DNA of 64,000 nucleotides, taken from Liopterus haemorrhoidalis. Taxonomy: Eukaryota > Arthropoda > Insecta > Coleoptera > Dytiscidae. Location: assembly GCA_963971575.1 (NCBI GenBank), contig OZ020611.1, positions 203,780,419 to 203,844,418 on the forward strand. Reading direction: 5' to 3'. Position numbers and translations under genes: made by a program. Below the pieces are notes generated by a model that was not told the origin of the DNA, ran no database searches, and worked only from the letters and a program-made list of their open reading frames with translations. Shown piece after piece: positions 1 to 11,685 of the stretch (position 1 is the stretch's first letter; each line of letters starts with the position of its first letter).

Positions 1-214
1 GTTGTGGTAATTTACGCTGCAGTGCACTTAAAAAAAATTGCTCTATTATATACCTTGACTTTGAACTAAAATACGTTCGTTCTTGAGCGTCTCAAGGTAT
101 AGAATTCAACCAGGAAACTTCACATAAATACACCTCTGACACCAAATGATATAAATCTTTAAATAACCATAAATGGTACCGACATAATGTTGACATAAAA
201 CATAAATTACTTAC

Positions 215-380
215 AGGAGTGCAACGTATCATAACGTGTGTTACTTTGTCATCTGTCCTTACTGACAAAACAAAATCTCCTGGTTTTGATTGACTTTCTC
301 GTACTAAGAAACTTCCGTTTTTACCACGTTCCAAGATTAGTTTTTCTGCTTCCTTGCCAGAGAGATGGCCGTGGAACCAT
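215..380 (-). CDS. csw: SHP2/corkscrew-type phosphatase, exon for C-terminal SH2 domain (partial)
   Basis: This exon encodes 55 codons of an SH2 domain, which binds phosphotyrosine. The translation starts at [14 protein letters not shown] and includes [10 protein letters not shown] (the FLVRES motif with the phosphate-binding Arg), GDFVLSVR and VTHVMIRC. That matches the second SH2 domain of the SHP2/PTPN11 family, called corkscrew in insects, a cytoplasmic tyrosine phosphatase acting downstream of receptor tyrosine kinases. The acceptor on the minus strand is a pyrimidine-rich TTTCTTTACAG ending at 381. The donor GTAAGT lies at 214-209. The first exon base is the third base of a split codon and the exon ends on a whole codon. 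The domain continues in the next exon, beyond the left edge. The N-terminal SH2 domain and the catalytic domain were not found in the window. Identification as csw rests on family recognition. Confidence 0.9.
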
Positions 381-746
381 CTGTAAAGAAAATTTATATT
401 AGTAAAATGGTATTGTTTACAGTATGCGGTCAACACAATTATAAAACCACGTAATTTTAGTGGTTGGGCAACAATTCAGTTCTTAATTATTGAATTTAAC
501 AAAAGTTAATATAACAGTTGCTAAGCAATACATCAATTGTTTCAATAATGTAATAAAATATTGATGTGCCGTGTGAATTTTCACTTCAGGGTTAGGGTTA
601 GAACGAGTTAAATGTTTTAACTCAAGTTATCCGTAATTTAAGTTAAAATTTTATGTTTTTGTGTTATCTTGAGTTAGGCAAAACTCGAATTAAATCACTT
701 AAATCGTTGTTTAGCAGCCGTACATTTAATACATTGTGCGCTAAAT
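381..746 (-). other. csw intron sequence next to the SH2 exon
   Basis: AT-rich non-coding DNA upstream (minus sense) of the SH2 exon. It contains a GTGTGAATTTTCAC near-palindrome at about 574 that resembles the 5' end of family R (5335, 60085). It also contains a GAGTTAAATGTTTTAACTC palindrome at about 605-625, related to one at about 22190. No gene seen. Confidence 0.4.
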
Positions 747-1028
747 CAGTGTTTCTCAACAGGTGGTCCGCGGACCACCAGTGGTCCCCAGAAAAATTTT
801 AGTGGTCCGCGAAAGTTTTTATATGTATTTTCTGCAGTTTTTTAAAATTTTTTATGCACATTTTTTATGTAAATAATTTATATTTTGTTTATTTTCTGTA
901 AACTTTGTGTTATTCTACAAATAAAATACATGTATTTAGTAGCACATTAAATATATTTGTTCCATGCAAAAAATTAACCAACAATTATTATTAGTGGTCC
1001 GCGGTGCGTTTTAAGTTGAGAAACACTG
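747..1028. mobile_element. Non-autonomous hAT-type element
   Basis: The ends are inverted: CAGTGTTTCTCAAC on the left and GTTGAGAAACACTG on the right, with an inner GTGGTCCGCGGACCACC block. The flanks CGCTAAAT and AGCTATAT agree at 6 of 8 positions, as expected for a decayed 8 bp hAT target duplication. At 282 bp with no open frame it can only be mobilised in trans. A related element lies at 53831-54091. Confidence 0.85.
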
Positions 1029-1365
1029 AGCTATATGACCACCAAAGGGCATTGCCATAGAAACATGGTGCCCAACGCATTAAAACTATGGCCAAGCGGC
1101 TGGATTTATAGAACTTAACACATGTACCAGAAATAGTGAAAGTTTAAAAATATATCCCGCGAAAAATATAACAAATATGTATTTATCGTAGGAAGATAGT
1201 TTGTAAAATTTTGAGGGATATCAAATGAAAGTTTTTGATACATAGATCACATTTTTTTATCAACAAGTAATGAAATTGTAATCTTTTTTTTTATATAAAC
1301 ATCAATATCAAACAGCAAGGTTGTCAAATTAATTTGGGTCGCGGTCTATTTATCAAATTGGTAAG

Positions 1366-2223
1366 CAGTGACGGAATTACAAATACCCTGAAGGGCCCCT
1401 TGAAATTTGTTTATAAACAGAATAGAGAGAAGAGAGTATTACTTACATTTTTAAATTATTATATTTTATGCTAAATACTGTCCGACAAATATTTTGTGGC
1501 CGGGCGTGGCTTATTGTGCGCACAGAGAGGGCACTATGAAAGACAGTGGCAGATATAGAGTACAGTCAGAGAAACAAGTTCACATTCTTACACGTGTACA
1601 TTATATTTATCAGTTAAGTACGTCTACAAAGACAAGTTCCTCTCATCACAGTCGAACAACAAAACTATAGAAACGCAGCTACTTGATTTAAGTGATTACT
1701 GCAATTGACGTTCACTTTGTCGACTTGTTTATATTGGCCAGAGCACCCCCGTCCCGCGTCTTTTTCCAAACTCCAGCAATTTCAAGTAGATTGTAAACAA
1801 TAAAGGCTTACATTCTATGTAATAATGTAATACAGATGTTTTCCCGCTAAATATACTTACATAACAATGTTAAATTTTTGACTATTAATAGCACGTCCAC
1901 CTAGTTTGCTTTTTGTCTCCATGATTTTAAATATTTAATATATTTTGAATGTTGCAGTTATGCACTTGACTGTAATAGCGTGTGTAGGAAATAATGCAAT
2001 TCGCCAAAGTTATAATCCCCACTACAAATTTCACGCGCATTTTTCACGCCTGGCCACGAAATATTTGTTGGACAGTAAGCTCTTTAACTAAGTTTTTTTT
2101 TTTTTTTCATTAATGCTTCAATGGCCACCAAAAATATATGGCCCGCATACATATTTTAACATATTTCAACATAAATATCATCATAAGTGCACCCCCCAAC
2201 CATGTGTTCTGTATACGCCACTG
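1366..2223. mobile_element. hAT-type element with CAGTGRCG ends, carrying a nested MITE
   Basis: The left end CAGTGACGGAATTAC and the inverse of the right end (CAGTGGCGTATAC) resemble the CAGGGGCGTAGCTAC ends of the hAT at 9030-10306. Removing the nested MITE leaves about 260 bp. The 8 bp flanks do not match, so the insertion is old or one end belongs to another copy. Confidence 0.5.
1478..2075. mobile_element. TA-target MITE, 598 bp
   Basis: The inverted ends are about 32 bp long and start CTGTCCGACAAATATTTTG (left) and CTGTCCAACAAATATTTCG (inverse of right), followed by GTGGCCRGGCGTG. TA dinucleotides flank both ends (1476-1477 and 2076-2077). The TA target points to the Tc1/mariner group, but no transposase is present. 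It sits inside the hAT at 1366-2223. Confidence 0.75.
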
Positions 2224-2304
2224 CCTGTCTTCACACTATTAATGAAATCTTTATAAAATAACAAACTAACATTCATTCCCCAACCTCCTCAAATAACCCT
2301 AGAC

Positions 2305-2866
2305 CAGCGATTCTTAAACTGTGTCAAGACTGGACAATTTTGACATTAACTTTACATCCCCCAACTTTTCGCTTTTATTAAAATAACTAATTTAATAAAA
2401 ATCCTACATGGTCAGGACTTTTTGTATTTGTTGTTACCTAACTAGTTATTGACATAACTAAACAATAATTAGGAAAAACTGAATTATTATTATTCAACTG
2501 CAAATTATTTACAGAAAACATATTATTTTAAGATCTATTTTGACCAATATTTGACCAAGAAATGTTTGTATGATAATATGCTATATGATTATAATTTGTA
2601 ACTTTTAATTTGTATTTTTATTCATTTTATGTTTTTTATTCGTAATGCTAATAAAAATTTTCATCTCTATAAATGCGCAAGACCATTTATTAAAATAACC
2701 AGCGATACATTTTTACCAATATTTATTATAAAGTAGTGCCTATGAGATTATTGAGCCAGAAATTAAGTCTCAAAAACAACGTAAAATGCCTACGGCTGGG
2801 ATGGGGTCCGCAAAAAAAAATTGTTTAAGAGGGGGCCCTCGGACTACATAAGTTTAAGAACCCCTG
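2305..2866. mobile_element. Non-autonomous hAT element with perfect target duplication
   Basis: The left end CAGCGATTCTTAAACTGTG faces the right end AGTTTAAGAACCCCTG. The 8 bp CCCTAGAC is repeated exactly at 2297-2304 and 2867-2874, diagnostic of hAT insertion. The 562 bp body is AT-rich with no recognisable transposase. Confidence 0.92.
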
Positions 2867-2874
2867 CCCTAGAC

Positions 2875-5334
2875 CATTTTGATGAGTGTACTTAACGTTA
2901 CAAATATGTACTACTTTTCTTGTTAAATTTACTTTAATTCACAAATTAAAAACTATTATTCTGATTGGACATCAATACGAAACAAAATAGAGTAATCAAT
3001 TTAAGAAGAACTGGAAAATAATAACATATTTTTAATGAAGCACTGTAATCAAGTAATATAATAACCGATTTTATCACATAGTAAAATATTTAAACTAATT
3101 TATCAAGCATCTCGAAAAGAAAATTTTCTTTAAATTGTTCATAACAATGCATCTATCGTGACTGACGATATTTTTACGCATTGTATATTTTTATATACAC
3201 AAAATAATGGTATTATTTGTAAGGAATGCGCGTATTCATCGCTTCGAGTACTAATTATACATAATTATATATTTATCCGCAGAAAACGAAAAAGATACAT
3301 CATTCAATGGCATGAAATTATAATGGCATGTTATATTGTTCATGATTTGTTACACTATTACACTATTTTGATCTGTTACAAAAGCGAAATTAATTTTATT
3401 CCTCAAGAGGTACAATGATTTTTAGTCACATAAATAATATGGTGGGGTGTTTGAACACCTCATTATATTTTAGGTAGATTTTTTATGCCAAATTGTACAT
3501 AGCTTACGCTTATATAAATATGTGTCTAGCTATTTTGTTCTATTGTGAAAATTACTTAATAGTTATTGTACTTGGTAATCTACTTTTGCCGCCATCTCGA
3601 ATCTGCCTCAGTTCTCAAAATAGGTGCTGGGGATAAAAATGATTTATTTTATGTAAAGAATACTTGTACCAAGTTTCATTTCATTATCATCAAGTATAAT
3701 ATTTTTCGACGAAGGTTCTAAACTATAAACAATGTGGGAGTGGTAATTTCAGAAATAAAATTTCATTATTATTTAAAATCTATTCTAAAAACTAATCTAT
3801 ATTAAGATAAACATCCCCAAAGATTAGTTGAGCTATCATATATTTTTCTAGTTAAGTGTTGAAAGATACGGGTAGAATTACCGTCGTATATTATATGATT
3901 TGTTTAAAATAATGTTATTGTTTCTATCAAATAACATGGGCAAATGTTTATACAGATGTTGATAGGCGACCATATATTTTCATTGATATGGACTTCGTAG
4001 TAATTAGAGTCAAAATTAATTATTTGGGTTTATAAATTATTGGTAATAGAAATATGAGTCTTCAAGATAAGTTAAAAGGGTTTTGTTGATAATTGGAGAG
4101 CTGATTATTTTTACAACAACAAAAAAATCAGAGATCAGATTATTAGTTTAAGAAAAGAGCTGGAAAAATCTTGTGAGAAACAAAAGGAGTCATTAGTAAA
4201 CCGTCACCGTGTGTGGACGAACCTCCCAAGAATTTTTGGTAGCGTGTAGTGGGTAAACCAGAAGTAATCTGGAAGTGTTGAGGACAGTTTAATGAAATAA
4301 ACGAACCTCGTTAACGGGTTAAACACTGTGAGTGTTGTGAGGTGTTTAGCGGCTTGTGAGGTGATAACGGTGATTGTGAGGTTTTTGTGCTTGAGTGTCT
4401 CTCATGGGATTTTATAGCCAGGATCAATTTGTAAGTTCTAATGTAATTAATAACCTTCGATTCTAACTAAACATTAAACTTAGATTAAGTAAAATGCAGA
4501 CTTTAATTCAAACACCCTTATTCCTCTCATAAAGAATCTAAGCAACCGACCGGCGGATCCTTTAGGGTTTCAGACTTGATATCGCTCGCAAGTCTTGGAA
4601 TCCACTATGTGGAGGGCCTTTCAAAGTAAGTACCATGAAGTACAATGAAATTATTTAAATTCATTTAGCCAACCTTGACGTTTCGACCGATCCTAGAAAT
4701 GCCTCCACAACAATCATGTCGAAAAAAATGTTGACGTATTATTAAATAAAAATAATTTGAAACCCACAAATATATTTAAAAAATTACAGAACATTGTTGT
4801 ATTATACCTATTATTAACTTATTGAGCAATAAAATTTTTACAATAATTTTTTTTAGAATAAAAAATAGCCTATTAGATAGATAAAAATTCTGTGCAAAAT
4901 TTCATGTATAGATTGTCACTAATTTTATTTCAGATTGTTAGTTTTGTATAAGAAATTAATAATCTCTGGGGGTTGTACGTAGTGTTAACAGCAAAAATTA
5001 ATATGAGAAAAGAAACTATTCGTCTATGTTCAGTGCAGTTTTTAATAAGATATATATTTAAAATAAAGAAACAATTATTTTCTGTTCTACTTGAAACTGA
5101 AAGATCTCACTAATCACTTACGCTACAGAAAAAATGTACATTACAAAAAATGAATAATAATAATAGTAGTGTGCATTTGAGTAGGAAAATGTTTTTGCCC
5201 AACACTACATATACCCATAATGCTGAAGGCCTGGAAATGAATATCTACCAATCTATGCCCTATGTGCCACGCGATAAAACCCTATTATTATTTATTTATT
5301 TATTTATTTTAGTGACATACAGTAAATAAGAAAA
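2875..5334. other. Long gene-free stretch
   Basis: About 2.5 kb without a gene I recognise. An 86-codon open frame at 3158-3418 has no known domain. At 4665-4720 the minus strand shows GGTCGAAACGTCAAGG, resembling the 3' half of a hammerhead or Penelope-type terminus, but no intact CTGATGA partner is visible. The 4250-4630 stretch looks like degraded retroelement untranslated sequence; this is not established. Confidence 0.4.
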
Positions 5335-5674
5335 AATTTATGTGAAGTATGAATTTTCACACATTTTAATTCGAATGCCTAATACCATTTATTTGGGTTT
5401 CTAAATATTTGCAGTATTTTTTTATATAGAAAGGTACATTAATATTTTGAAAATTGCGCCTACGTCTTCCATTGGTTGTTAAAGTCATAAACTCCGCCCC
5501 TCTGATTTCGTATACATTCAAACATAGAATTAAATTATAATTTCAACATTTCCCACTGGTTATTAATTTTACGCTTTTAAAAATTAAATGCAACATTTGC
5601 CAAAATATAACTAATATTTCGACAAAATAATTTAAACAAAATAAAAATGCAAAAAAAAACAGAAAAAATAAAAA

Positions 5675-5742
5675 TTTACGGGAATCGAACAGTGGTTTGA
5701 AACTTACGAAGCTAGAACGTTACCACTGGACTACGGACGTTT
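5675..5742 (-). repeat. tRNA-like module (SINE-type pol III promoter) in family R copy A
   Basis: On the minus strand a tRNA A-box-like TAGTCCAGTGGT is followed about 30 bp later by a B-box-like GTTCGATTCCC. This is the layout of tRNA-derived SINE heads. Arms do not pair as a functional tRNA. It occupies the same place in family R as a different tRNA-like module in the copy at 60085. Confidence 0.65.
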
Positions 5743-6262
5743 ACTCGTTTACTGTGTTAAATAGCGGATTAAATATTCTACATATTTTAGTTAAAAATAC
5801 AAAAAATGCGTTATTTTCCGAAAACATAATCTAATCAAAAATTCCTGTTGTACTATTCCGGTTCACACCAATGTACATTACTTAGGATTTTTTCAGATTT
5901 TTAGTTTAAACCATCTGGTCTACAGGGTTTGGGACAAAAAAATTTTTGCACAATTTTGGCAAAAATCGCGTCAAAATAATTTATTTTGGAAAAATAAAAC
6001 TTTGATCGTTAATCCACGTACCAAGGGCTTTCATTTGATACCCTACACAGAATTATAAAAATATATATATATATATATTTTTTTCGATGAGCATATATTT
6101 GTTTATATTTTTAGGGGGATATGTTTTTTAGATGTTTTAGTATTTTTCCTATGTGCGGGTCAAAGAGTTGTATAAGCATGCCAAATTTCAACTCTCTAGG
6201 TTTAGCCGTTTGGCTACAATTTTTACCGAATAGACAGACAGACATACGACAAAATGATGGTA

Positions 6263-6662
6263 GAGTACGTTCAGGATAACTTCATGCCAGGGCACCATGA
6301 AATACGTCATCAATCCTGCGCGAGAAAACAGCTGGTTACATAGACGTACATAAGGGTTTCTGCCTTATCAATTGTTGTGGATACCAAACAAACAAAATCA
6401 TGTATTTCAAATTAATTTTTGTTCTCGTTTTAGTTCACGTCATACCTAAAAACGTAATAAATAAGAATAAAATAAAAATAAATAAATAATAATATATTTT
6501 TGTGTATAAATCGAAATATACGCGTAGTCAAGAACAGATCAAAGTAAGTGACGCCACTGAAATGTATCAAACCAATTGTTGGTATTGTCATGGACGAAAT
6601 TTGGTTTCTGCGCAGCCTAGTCGGTAATATAGACCTGGCATGAAGTTATCCTGAACATACTC
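6263..6662. mobile_element. TA-target MITE M1, 400 bp
   Basis: Near-perfect inverted ends of 28 bp: GAGTACGTTCAGGATAACTT... on the left and GAGTATGTTCAGGATAACTT... as the inverse of the right. TA flanks at 6261-6262 and 6663-6664. It lies in the 3' part of family R copy A, with MITE M2 immediately after it. No coding capacity. Confidence 0.85.
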
Positions 6663-6664
6663 TA

Positions 6665-6930
6665 TTCGCGACTGAAACTAACGTTAGCGGCGCTGCGTAC
6701 AACAGCTGATGGCGGGCGAGAAGCGTATATGTCAGAAGTTTTTTCTTAATATTTATCTGTTCAAACAATATTTCGGCAAAAAAGCACTGTATTTAAGTCA
6801 CTATATTTTAAAATACTTCTTAATTCACATAAACTGCAGCACAATACGCTACAAATATTATCCAAATATACGCTTCTGTTTAATTTAGCCAGTCACCACC
6901 AGATGTCTCACTGTTATTTGCAGTCGCGAA
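6665..6930. mobile_element. TA-target MITE M2, 266 bp
   Basis: Inverted ends TTCGCGACTG and CAGTCGCGAA, flanked by TA at 6663-6664 (shared with M1) and 6931-6932. After it, family R resumes with AGGGTTTTTTGG. The ends are unrelated to M1, so two families used adjoining TA sites. Confidence 0.8.
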
Positions 6931-7305
6931 TAAGGGTTTTTTGGTGATACCTACAAAACCCTAAAAAATGGTAATACTATTTAATAGTATGAACTTACAT
7001 GTGGCAGTAGTGTAAAAAATACATATATTTCTATTAGTGAAGAGGTGAAATGGTGTATCTTATCACTAAATTTATTGGGATATATGTCAAGCTTTGTAAA
7101 TATATTTTGTTGATAATTTTTTTCCAATCTTGCTAAATTTAGCACTTGTTTACTTATTTTTTGTTAGCTATGTTTACGAACAAGTTTTTATATTGTTCTT
7201 ATTAATGAATCACAAATGATTCACACCTGTTGATCACCGGATATTTAAATTAATCTCCGGACATATACGCACAATTTTTACAGGTGTTCAGAGGCGTACC
7301 AACTC

Positions 7306-7378
7306 AAAAAAAAAAAAATAATAATAATAAATAAATAATAATAATAATAATAAATAAATAATAATAATAATAATAAGT
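7306..7378. repeat. AAT/AATA simple repeat
   Basis: A low-complexity run of A followed by ATA/ATAA units, 73 bp. It could be a LINE tail or simple slippage; no adjoining reverse transcriptase is visible. Confidence 0.8.
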
Positions 7379-8089
7379 CCTTTAAAATAAATTAGGACGA
7401 TTTAAATTTTGACTGCCTATTTTTGTGTTATTTTTCAATTTCTTTTCATTTAGAGTTAAAGTGAGGGACAACACCAAAATATTGTAGGTAATAGTAACTT
7501 GCAATTTGATCCCTAGAGAAAAAATAAAGAGGGAACACTGCGCTATTGAGATAAGAGTACTCCTATTTAATCTGAAAATGCAAGTCAAATGGAAAAACCA
7601 GTAATTGCATTGACTGTTTAAAAGAAGGCAGTAAAGAAATGAATGAATTAAAACCAAAATCACCTGATAGCTTACTCGCAAGACATTTTTCCACTCGCAA
7701 AATCCGAATGTATGGATTTTTCGAGGATTGGTGCGACACATATTCGACTGTAAGCGAGTCCTTTTTTTCAGATTTCATTTGTTTATCTAAGTGCTATAAT
7801 ATATGTGAGATTTTCCTATATTCCCGCACAGATAAATCAACCACAGTCAACTGAGACAGATAAGCCAACAAACAAAAGGAAAAAAAAAAAAAAAAAAACG
7901 GAGACAAACGACTGACAGAGACAGACAAATGACGACTGTAACTAAGGGCGTTGTTGTTTATTTTTTGATTATTGTTGATAGATTTTTTAATGATATTATT
8001 CACTTCTGTCGTTATAATTTTTTATTTATCTGATTTGCAATATAATATAAATCCTACATATATATTCCGATTGACAAACACCGAACCAA
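7379..8089. other. Gene-free stretch
   Basis: Overlapping short open frames on both strands (7382-7741, 7563-7778, 7639-7854) have no recognisable domain and look fortuitous. An A-run with a GACAGA-rich tract lies at about 7878-7930. Confidence 0.4.
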
Positions 8090-8715
8090 AACCAATTTAC
8101 CATCAAGAATCAGGAAATAAAAGATGTGAGCCAGTTTTGCTACTTTGGTAGCACTGTAAGCAAAGATGCTGGGACACTAACCAACGTTCTCCAGAGAACC
8201 TGTAAAGCCCGACATGCATTCTACCAACTTAATAACTTATGAAACATTCCAGCTGTCCTTCAATTCGAATTTACGATTTTTTAACACCGAAGTCGATGCT
8301 TCTGTTTGGCTGCGTACCTGGAAAATTACCTAACAAATGTCTTCTAAAATTCAAGTGTTCCTCAATCAATGATTGAGACAAATTTGACGCGTCAAATGGT
8401 TTTAATGACATTTTAACCAATAGCGAGCTATGGCGCAAATCTAACCAGAGAGAGATGAAATTTGAAATACGGAAACACAAATGGCACTGGCTGGGCCACA
8501 CTCTGCGCAAAGAAGATAATATTTCTAGGATCGCATTAGAATGGAACTCCACAAGGCAGTAAGCGTCAGTAGAACTTCCATGATCTGGAGACGTACGGTT
8601 TACCAAGGAATTCCAAGATGCCGGGAAAACTTGGAATGAGCTTAAGATCCTGGGCTCGTAATAGAGTTGGATGACGAGAATTTACTGATGCTCTGAGGTA
8701 GTCAAGTCTCTTTTT
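8090..8715 (+). pseudogene. LINE reverse transcriptase C-terminal remnant
   Basis: Plus-strand reading in shifting frames gives QFCYFGSTVSKDAGT, then an N-x-ELW-like segment, then RKHKWHWLGHTLRK, ending in an arginine-rich tail. This is the post-polymerase C-terminus of APE-type LINEs (compare YLGVEF and RWMGHIMRM in the intact LINE at 12501). Several stops and frameshifts make it dead. No tail or target duplication was identified. Confidence 0.75.
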
Positions 8716-9245
8716 ATGCCGTACATTAAATTCGGGGATTCCCGTTCAGTTGTGTTTATGCGGTACATTATTTTCCAGAATTTAGGGCAAGTAGAACCGA
8801 AGTTACTGGCGCCCTCAAAAATTCATGCCACACTTAGGTGAGTGTTGATTTACAGGATCACCCTGCATAGACACATCTACCTCTAGACTGGACGTAATTA
8901 ACACGTTATAGTATAATAGCACCGCATTCTTTCGTTTACATACAAGTAGTTAATGTGTAAGCAGTGAGCGTTTGAAATGTTTAATGTACATTTTTAACGT
9001 GAATAAGTATCTTTTCATTATCTGTTTATCAGGGGCGTAGCTACGATTTTTGGGCCTGTATGCAAACATCAGGAAGGGCCCTCGGTCCCGCGAAACTACC
9101 CCCACCATATCCAGCAAAATTTGCAAAATGACATCGGCCTAATTATAGAATTACGTTGGAATTATGTTTCTCGGTTAGCGATACGAAGTTAAAGGATCTG
9201 TCACTTGTCCTTTCCCATATTTTTATTTAAAAATAATTAACACAT

Positions 9246-10072
9246 TGGGCCATGTTCATAATGTTTTACTAAATCTTAGTAGCACTACTAAGACAAGTAT
9301 ACTAAGCGTTACTAAAAATGGGTGTTCATAATACAGAATTATTGTTAGTAGTGCTTAGTAAATTGTAATTTAGTAGTACAGATTTAGAAGTGCGGAGAGG
9401 CTGTATTAAATACATTAAAATAGCAATTGTGTTCATAATACTGATTGACTTTAATCATGTATATGAGAGATTTGCGTGATGTTCGTGAAATTCGTGAATT
9501 ACGGGCACAATTGCCAAGAAAATGTTATAGTAAAAGAAAAAATGTATTAGAAATATTAAGTGAAGAAGATTTCAAAAAAAATTATAGATTTTCAAAAGAC
9601 AGAGTTCGAACATTAATTGAAATCTTACATGACGATATAAAACCGGTATCTTCAAAAGGTGGAAGTATTTCTACTGAACTCCCAAATATGTATTGCTTTA
9701 CGTTATTTTGCGAAAGGTTCATATCAACAAGATATAGGTAACTAGTTAATAACATGAATAATTAGTTACCATTATGTTTTTATTTAGAATTCTTTTAACA
9801 TAACAATGCTTATTGTAGCTGATTTACATGGAGTCTAGTAACAATTAGCCTAGCTAGTAACACGCCTTCCATCTCTTTTAACATGTTGAACAGTGCATAT
9901 GTCTATCTCTTTCTAATGCCAACAGCAACGTTGTCAAATTTACATTTACGATATTAGTTAAAATATCTTAGTATTGTGATTATGAACACTACTAACGATA
10001 GTATCGTACTTGCTTATTTTAACAAGTAACGTTTAATCGCAATATTTAGTAAAAGATTATGAACATGGCCCA
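9246..10072. mobile_element. PIF/Harbinger-type non-autonomous element
   Basis: Inverted ends TGGGCCATGTTCATAAT and ATTATGAACATGGCCCA, with sub-terminal TTTACTAAA/TTTAGTAAAA also inverted. Inside lies the start of a HARBI1-like transposase. The expected 3 bp target duplication is not clean (ATT and ATA flank the GGGCC core). It is nested in the hAT at 9030-10306, so it is younger than that insertion. Confidence 0.8.
9457..9744 (+). pseudogene. HARBI1-like transposase, N-terminal fragment
   Basis: About 95 codons survive. An N-terminal basic segment and RFSKDRVRTLIEIL, followed by SSKGG, match the region before the DDE domain in Harbinger nucleases. A frameshift near 9685 is seen because the next frame gives ICIALRYFAKGSYQQDIG, the conserved block that should follow. 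A stop comes at 9742-9744 and no catalytic residues remain. I start at ATG 9457; the upstream TTG is not needed. Confidence 0.8.
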
Positions 10073-10439
10073 TAGATATTTAAATATTATATGTATAATA
10101 TAAAATAAAAACTGAACAATAATCTAAAAATCTTATCACACATTAGCGTGGTCAATAACAAATTAATACGTTTCGTTCCGTGCAGTGTAGTTCCGCCTAG
10201 TGCGGTCTTACCTTTAATTGCAAATTTTCAAAGCCCGAGCCGGGCCCCAGTTGCTTGAGGGCCCGTAAGCTTTGCTTACACTGGCCTTGCGGTAGCTACG
10301 CCACTGCTGTTTATGTACGATTTTCTGTGGAACGTATCTACCGCATAAAAAAAAGACTCGACAGTGTTCCGATAAACATTTCTTTTTTAATTGATTAATA
10401 GTTCCACAATAAATGCAAACCACCTAGTAAATGATCACA

Positions 10440-10478
10440 GATTAGAGGCGGTTCCCAACTACACCTTGAGAAACACTG
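10440..10478. mobile_element. Right end of a hAT element (remnant)
   Basis: CCTTGAGAAACACTG is a typical hAT terminus like that at 1014-1028. No matching left end was found, so only a fragment is claimed. Confidence 0.5.
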
Positions 10479-10919
10479 CTCTATAATATACCCACATGCA
10501 AATTTCTAAATCAAACTACATGCAATATATCTTTTCCCAGACAAATTTGTTCATAAACCTGGTTTTAAATATATATTTTATTTACTTTCACTTATTCGTA
10601 AAAATGATTGCCTACGTGTGACTCTCACATTTTATAATATATTAATTTCTATAGTTGATTTATCGTTTATTTTACATGCTGGTACTATTTAAGGAAATTT
10701 ATAATTTTCTACACACTTTCTTCTGATAATATCTCGTTATCAAAAATTTATTTCGTTCTGAGAAACTTAACATTTCGTCACATTACCTTTTATATCGACG
10801 ACGCGCGTGCATTGCCACCTAACTGACATTAGTAGTTTCTCAGGAAATCAATTTTAAGTTTTGAAGAGCAATAAACAGCGATGGACTTATTTATTTGTTT
10901 TACTGGGTATTTGTACTTA
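10479..10919. other. Gene-free stretch
   Basis: AT-rich DNA with no open frame, repeat end or RNA feature that I can support. Confidence 0.4.
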
Positions 10920-11361
10920 AGACATATAGCAGCACTTATTTAGATTTAGCATTAAAAAGATAATAAATAATTGGATAGGTAGGTGCAAATAGCTCAAAAT
11001 ACCCCAAATTCGAGTTTGCCAGTTGTAGTATTAAGGGGACGATATATATTGTGAGTATCAAGATAGAGGGACACGATTTTTCTAGAAAAGGCGACGTGTT
11101 AGCAAGCTGTGGAAAAATTGACCAAAATTTATCCAAAGAATTGAATAATAGTACTGAAATTTTCCCGAATAAACCGGAAGTAAAGGATATCAAGGAAAAC
11201 TTTTAGTGTTTAAATGGGAACGTATGTCTTGTTGGTATCTTTGGATAGAGCTTTTAAAAAGAAACAACTTTTACTTAAACATTTATTAAATATCTTTCGG
11301 TTGCCGAAAAATTGTATTCTCTATATTGACATGAAATTAAAGTATTTTTATTTACAAGTGT

Positions 11362-11685
11362 CCGGAGAAGTCCGGCCCTGGCCAACGTAGAAAAATTGTG
11401 TAAATATTGCTCCGTAACAAAATCTAACATTTTAGACAGTTACGAGCTGCATATTAAAAGTTTTTTTTTAGTTGTGAAATAAAGGGAACGAAAATATTTA
11501 AACTGTAAGTAAATTATGCTCAGGTACTAACTAATAAATATTGTTGAATAAAGTCTAAAGCCGAAAGATAGGTTAAGATTCTCCGAAGAGTCGATCTGGA
11601 AGGTTATCCTTGCGCATGAGCGGCTGACAAAAATACACAGAACCGTACTGGCCCAAAAAACACTCGTCATAAATTGATAAAGGTA
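11362..11685 (+). promoter_or_regulatory. LINE 5' leader, likely internal promoter
   Basis: This is the segment between the target duplication and the ORF1 ATG. Full-length LINEs usually carry an internal pol II promoter here. No individual promoter element was recognised. It begins CCGGAGAAGTCCGG, a short GC-rich inverted repeat unlike the AT-rich surroundings. Confidence 0.4.

Larger units (their letters stand above)
5335..6972 (+). repeat. Family R repeat, copy A (interrupted by two MITEs)
   Basis: Co-linear with the copy at 60085-61066 once the two MITEs at 6263-6930 are removed, leaving about 970 bp. The order is: a palindromic start related to GTGTGAATATTCACAC; an A-rich stretch; a tRNA-like module (minus); a block containing GCGTTATTTTCCGAAAAC; a GACAGACA tract; and a 3' hairpin in which AAGGGTTTTTTGG pairs with CAAAACCCT. 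A 5' palindrome, tetranucleotide tract and 3' stem-loop recall DINE/Helentron-type non-autonomous elements. That assignment is inference. Confidence 0.7.
9030..10306. mobile_element. hAT-type element with perfect target duplication, enclosing a Harbinger derivative
   Basis: The left end CAGGGGCGTAGCTACG and the inverse of the right end (CAGTGGCGTAGCTACCG) match. CTGTTTAT is repeated exactly at 9022-9029 and 10307-10314. Removing the nested 9246-10072 element leaves about 450 bp with GGGCCC-rich ends and no coding sequence, so it is non-autonomous. Confidence 0.9.

Noticed and set aside
44..60. CTCTATTATATACC matching the flank CTCTATAATATACC after the hAT end at 10478
   Set aside because: No hAT left terminus lies next to it; AT-rich coincidence.
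586..602. GGGTTAGGGTTAG resembling telomere repeat
   Set aside because: Only two units, not the TTAGG insect repeat, and no array.
3158..3418. 86-codon plus frame as a gene
   Set aside because: Starts with a non-ATG codon, AT-driven residue composition and no recognisable motif.
7382..8003. Overlapping frames on both strands suggesting small genes
   Set aside because: Mutually overlapping, no motifs, one runs through an A-run translated as poly-Phe.
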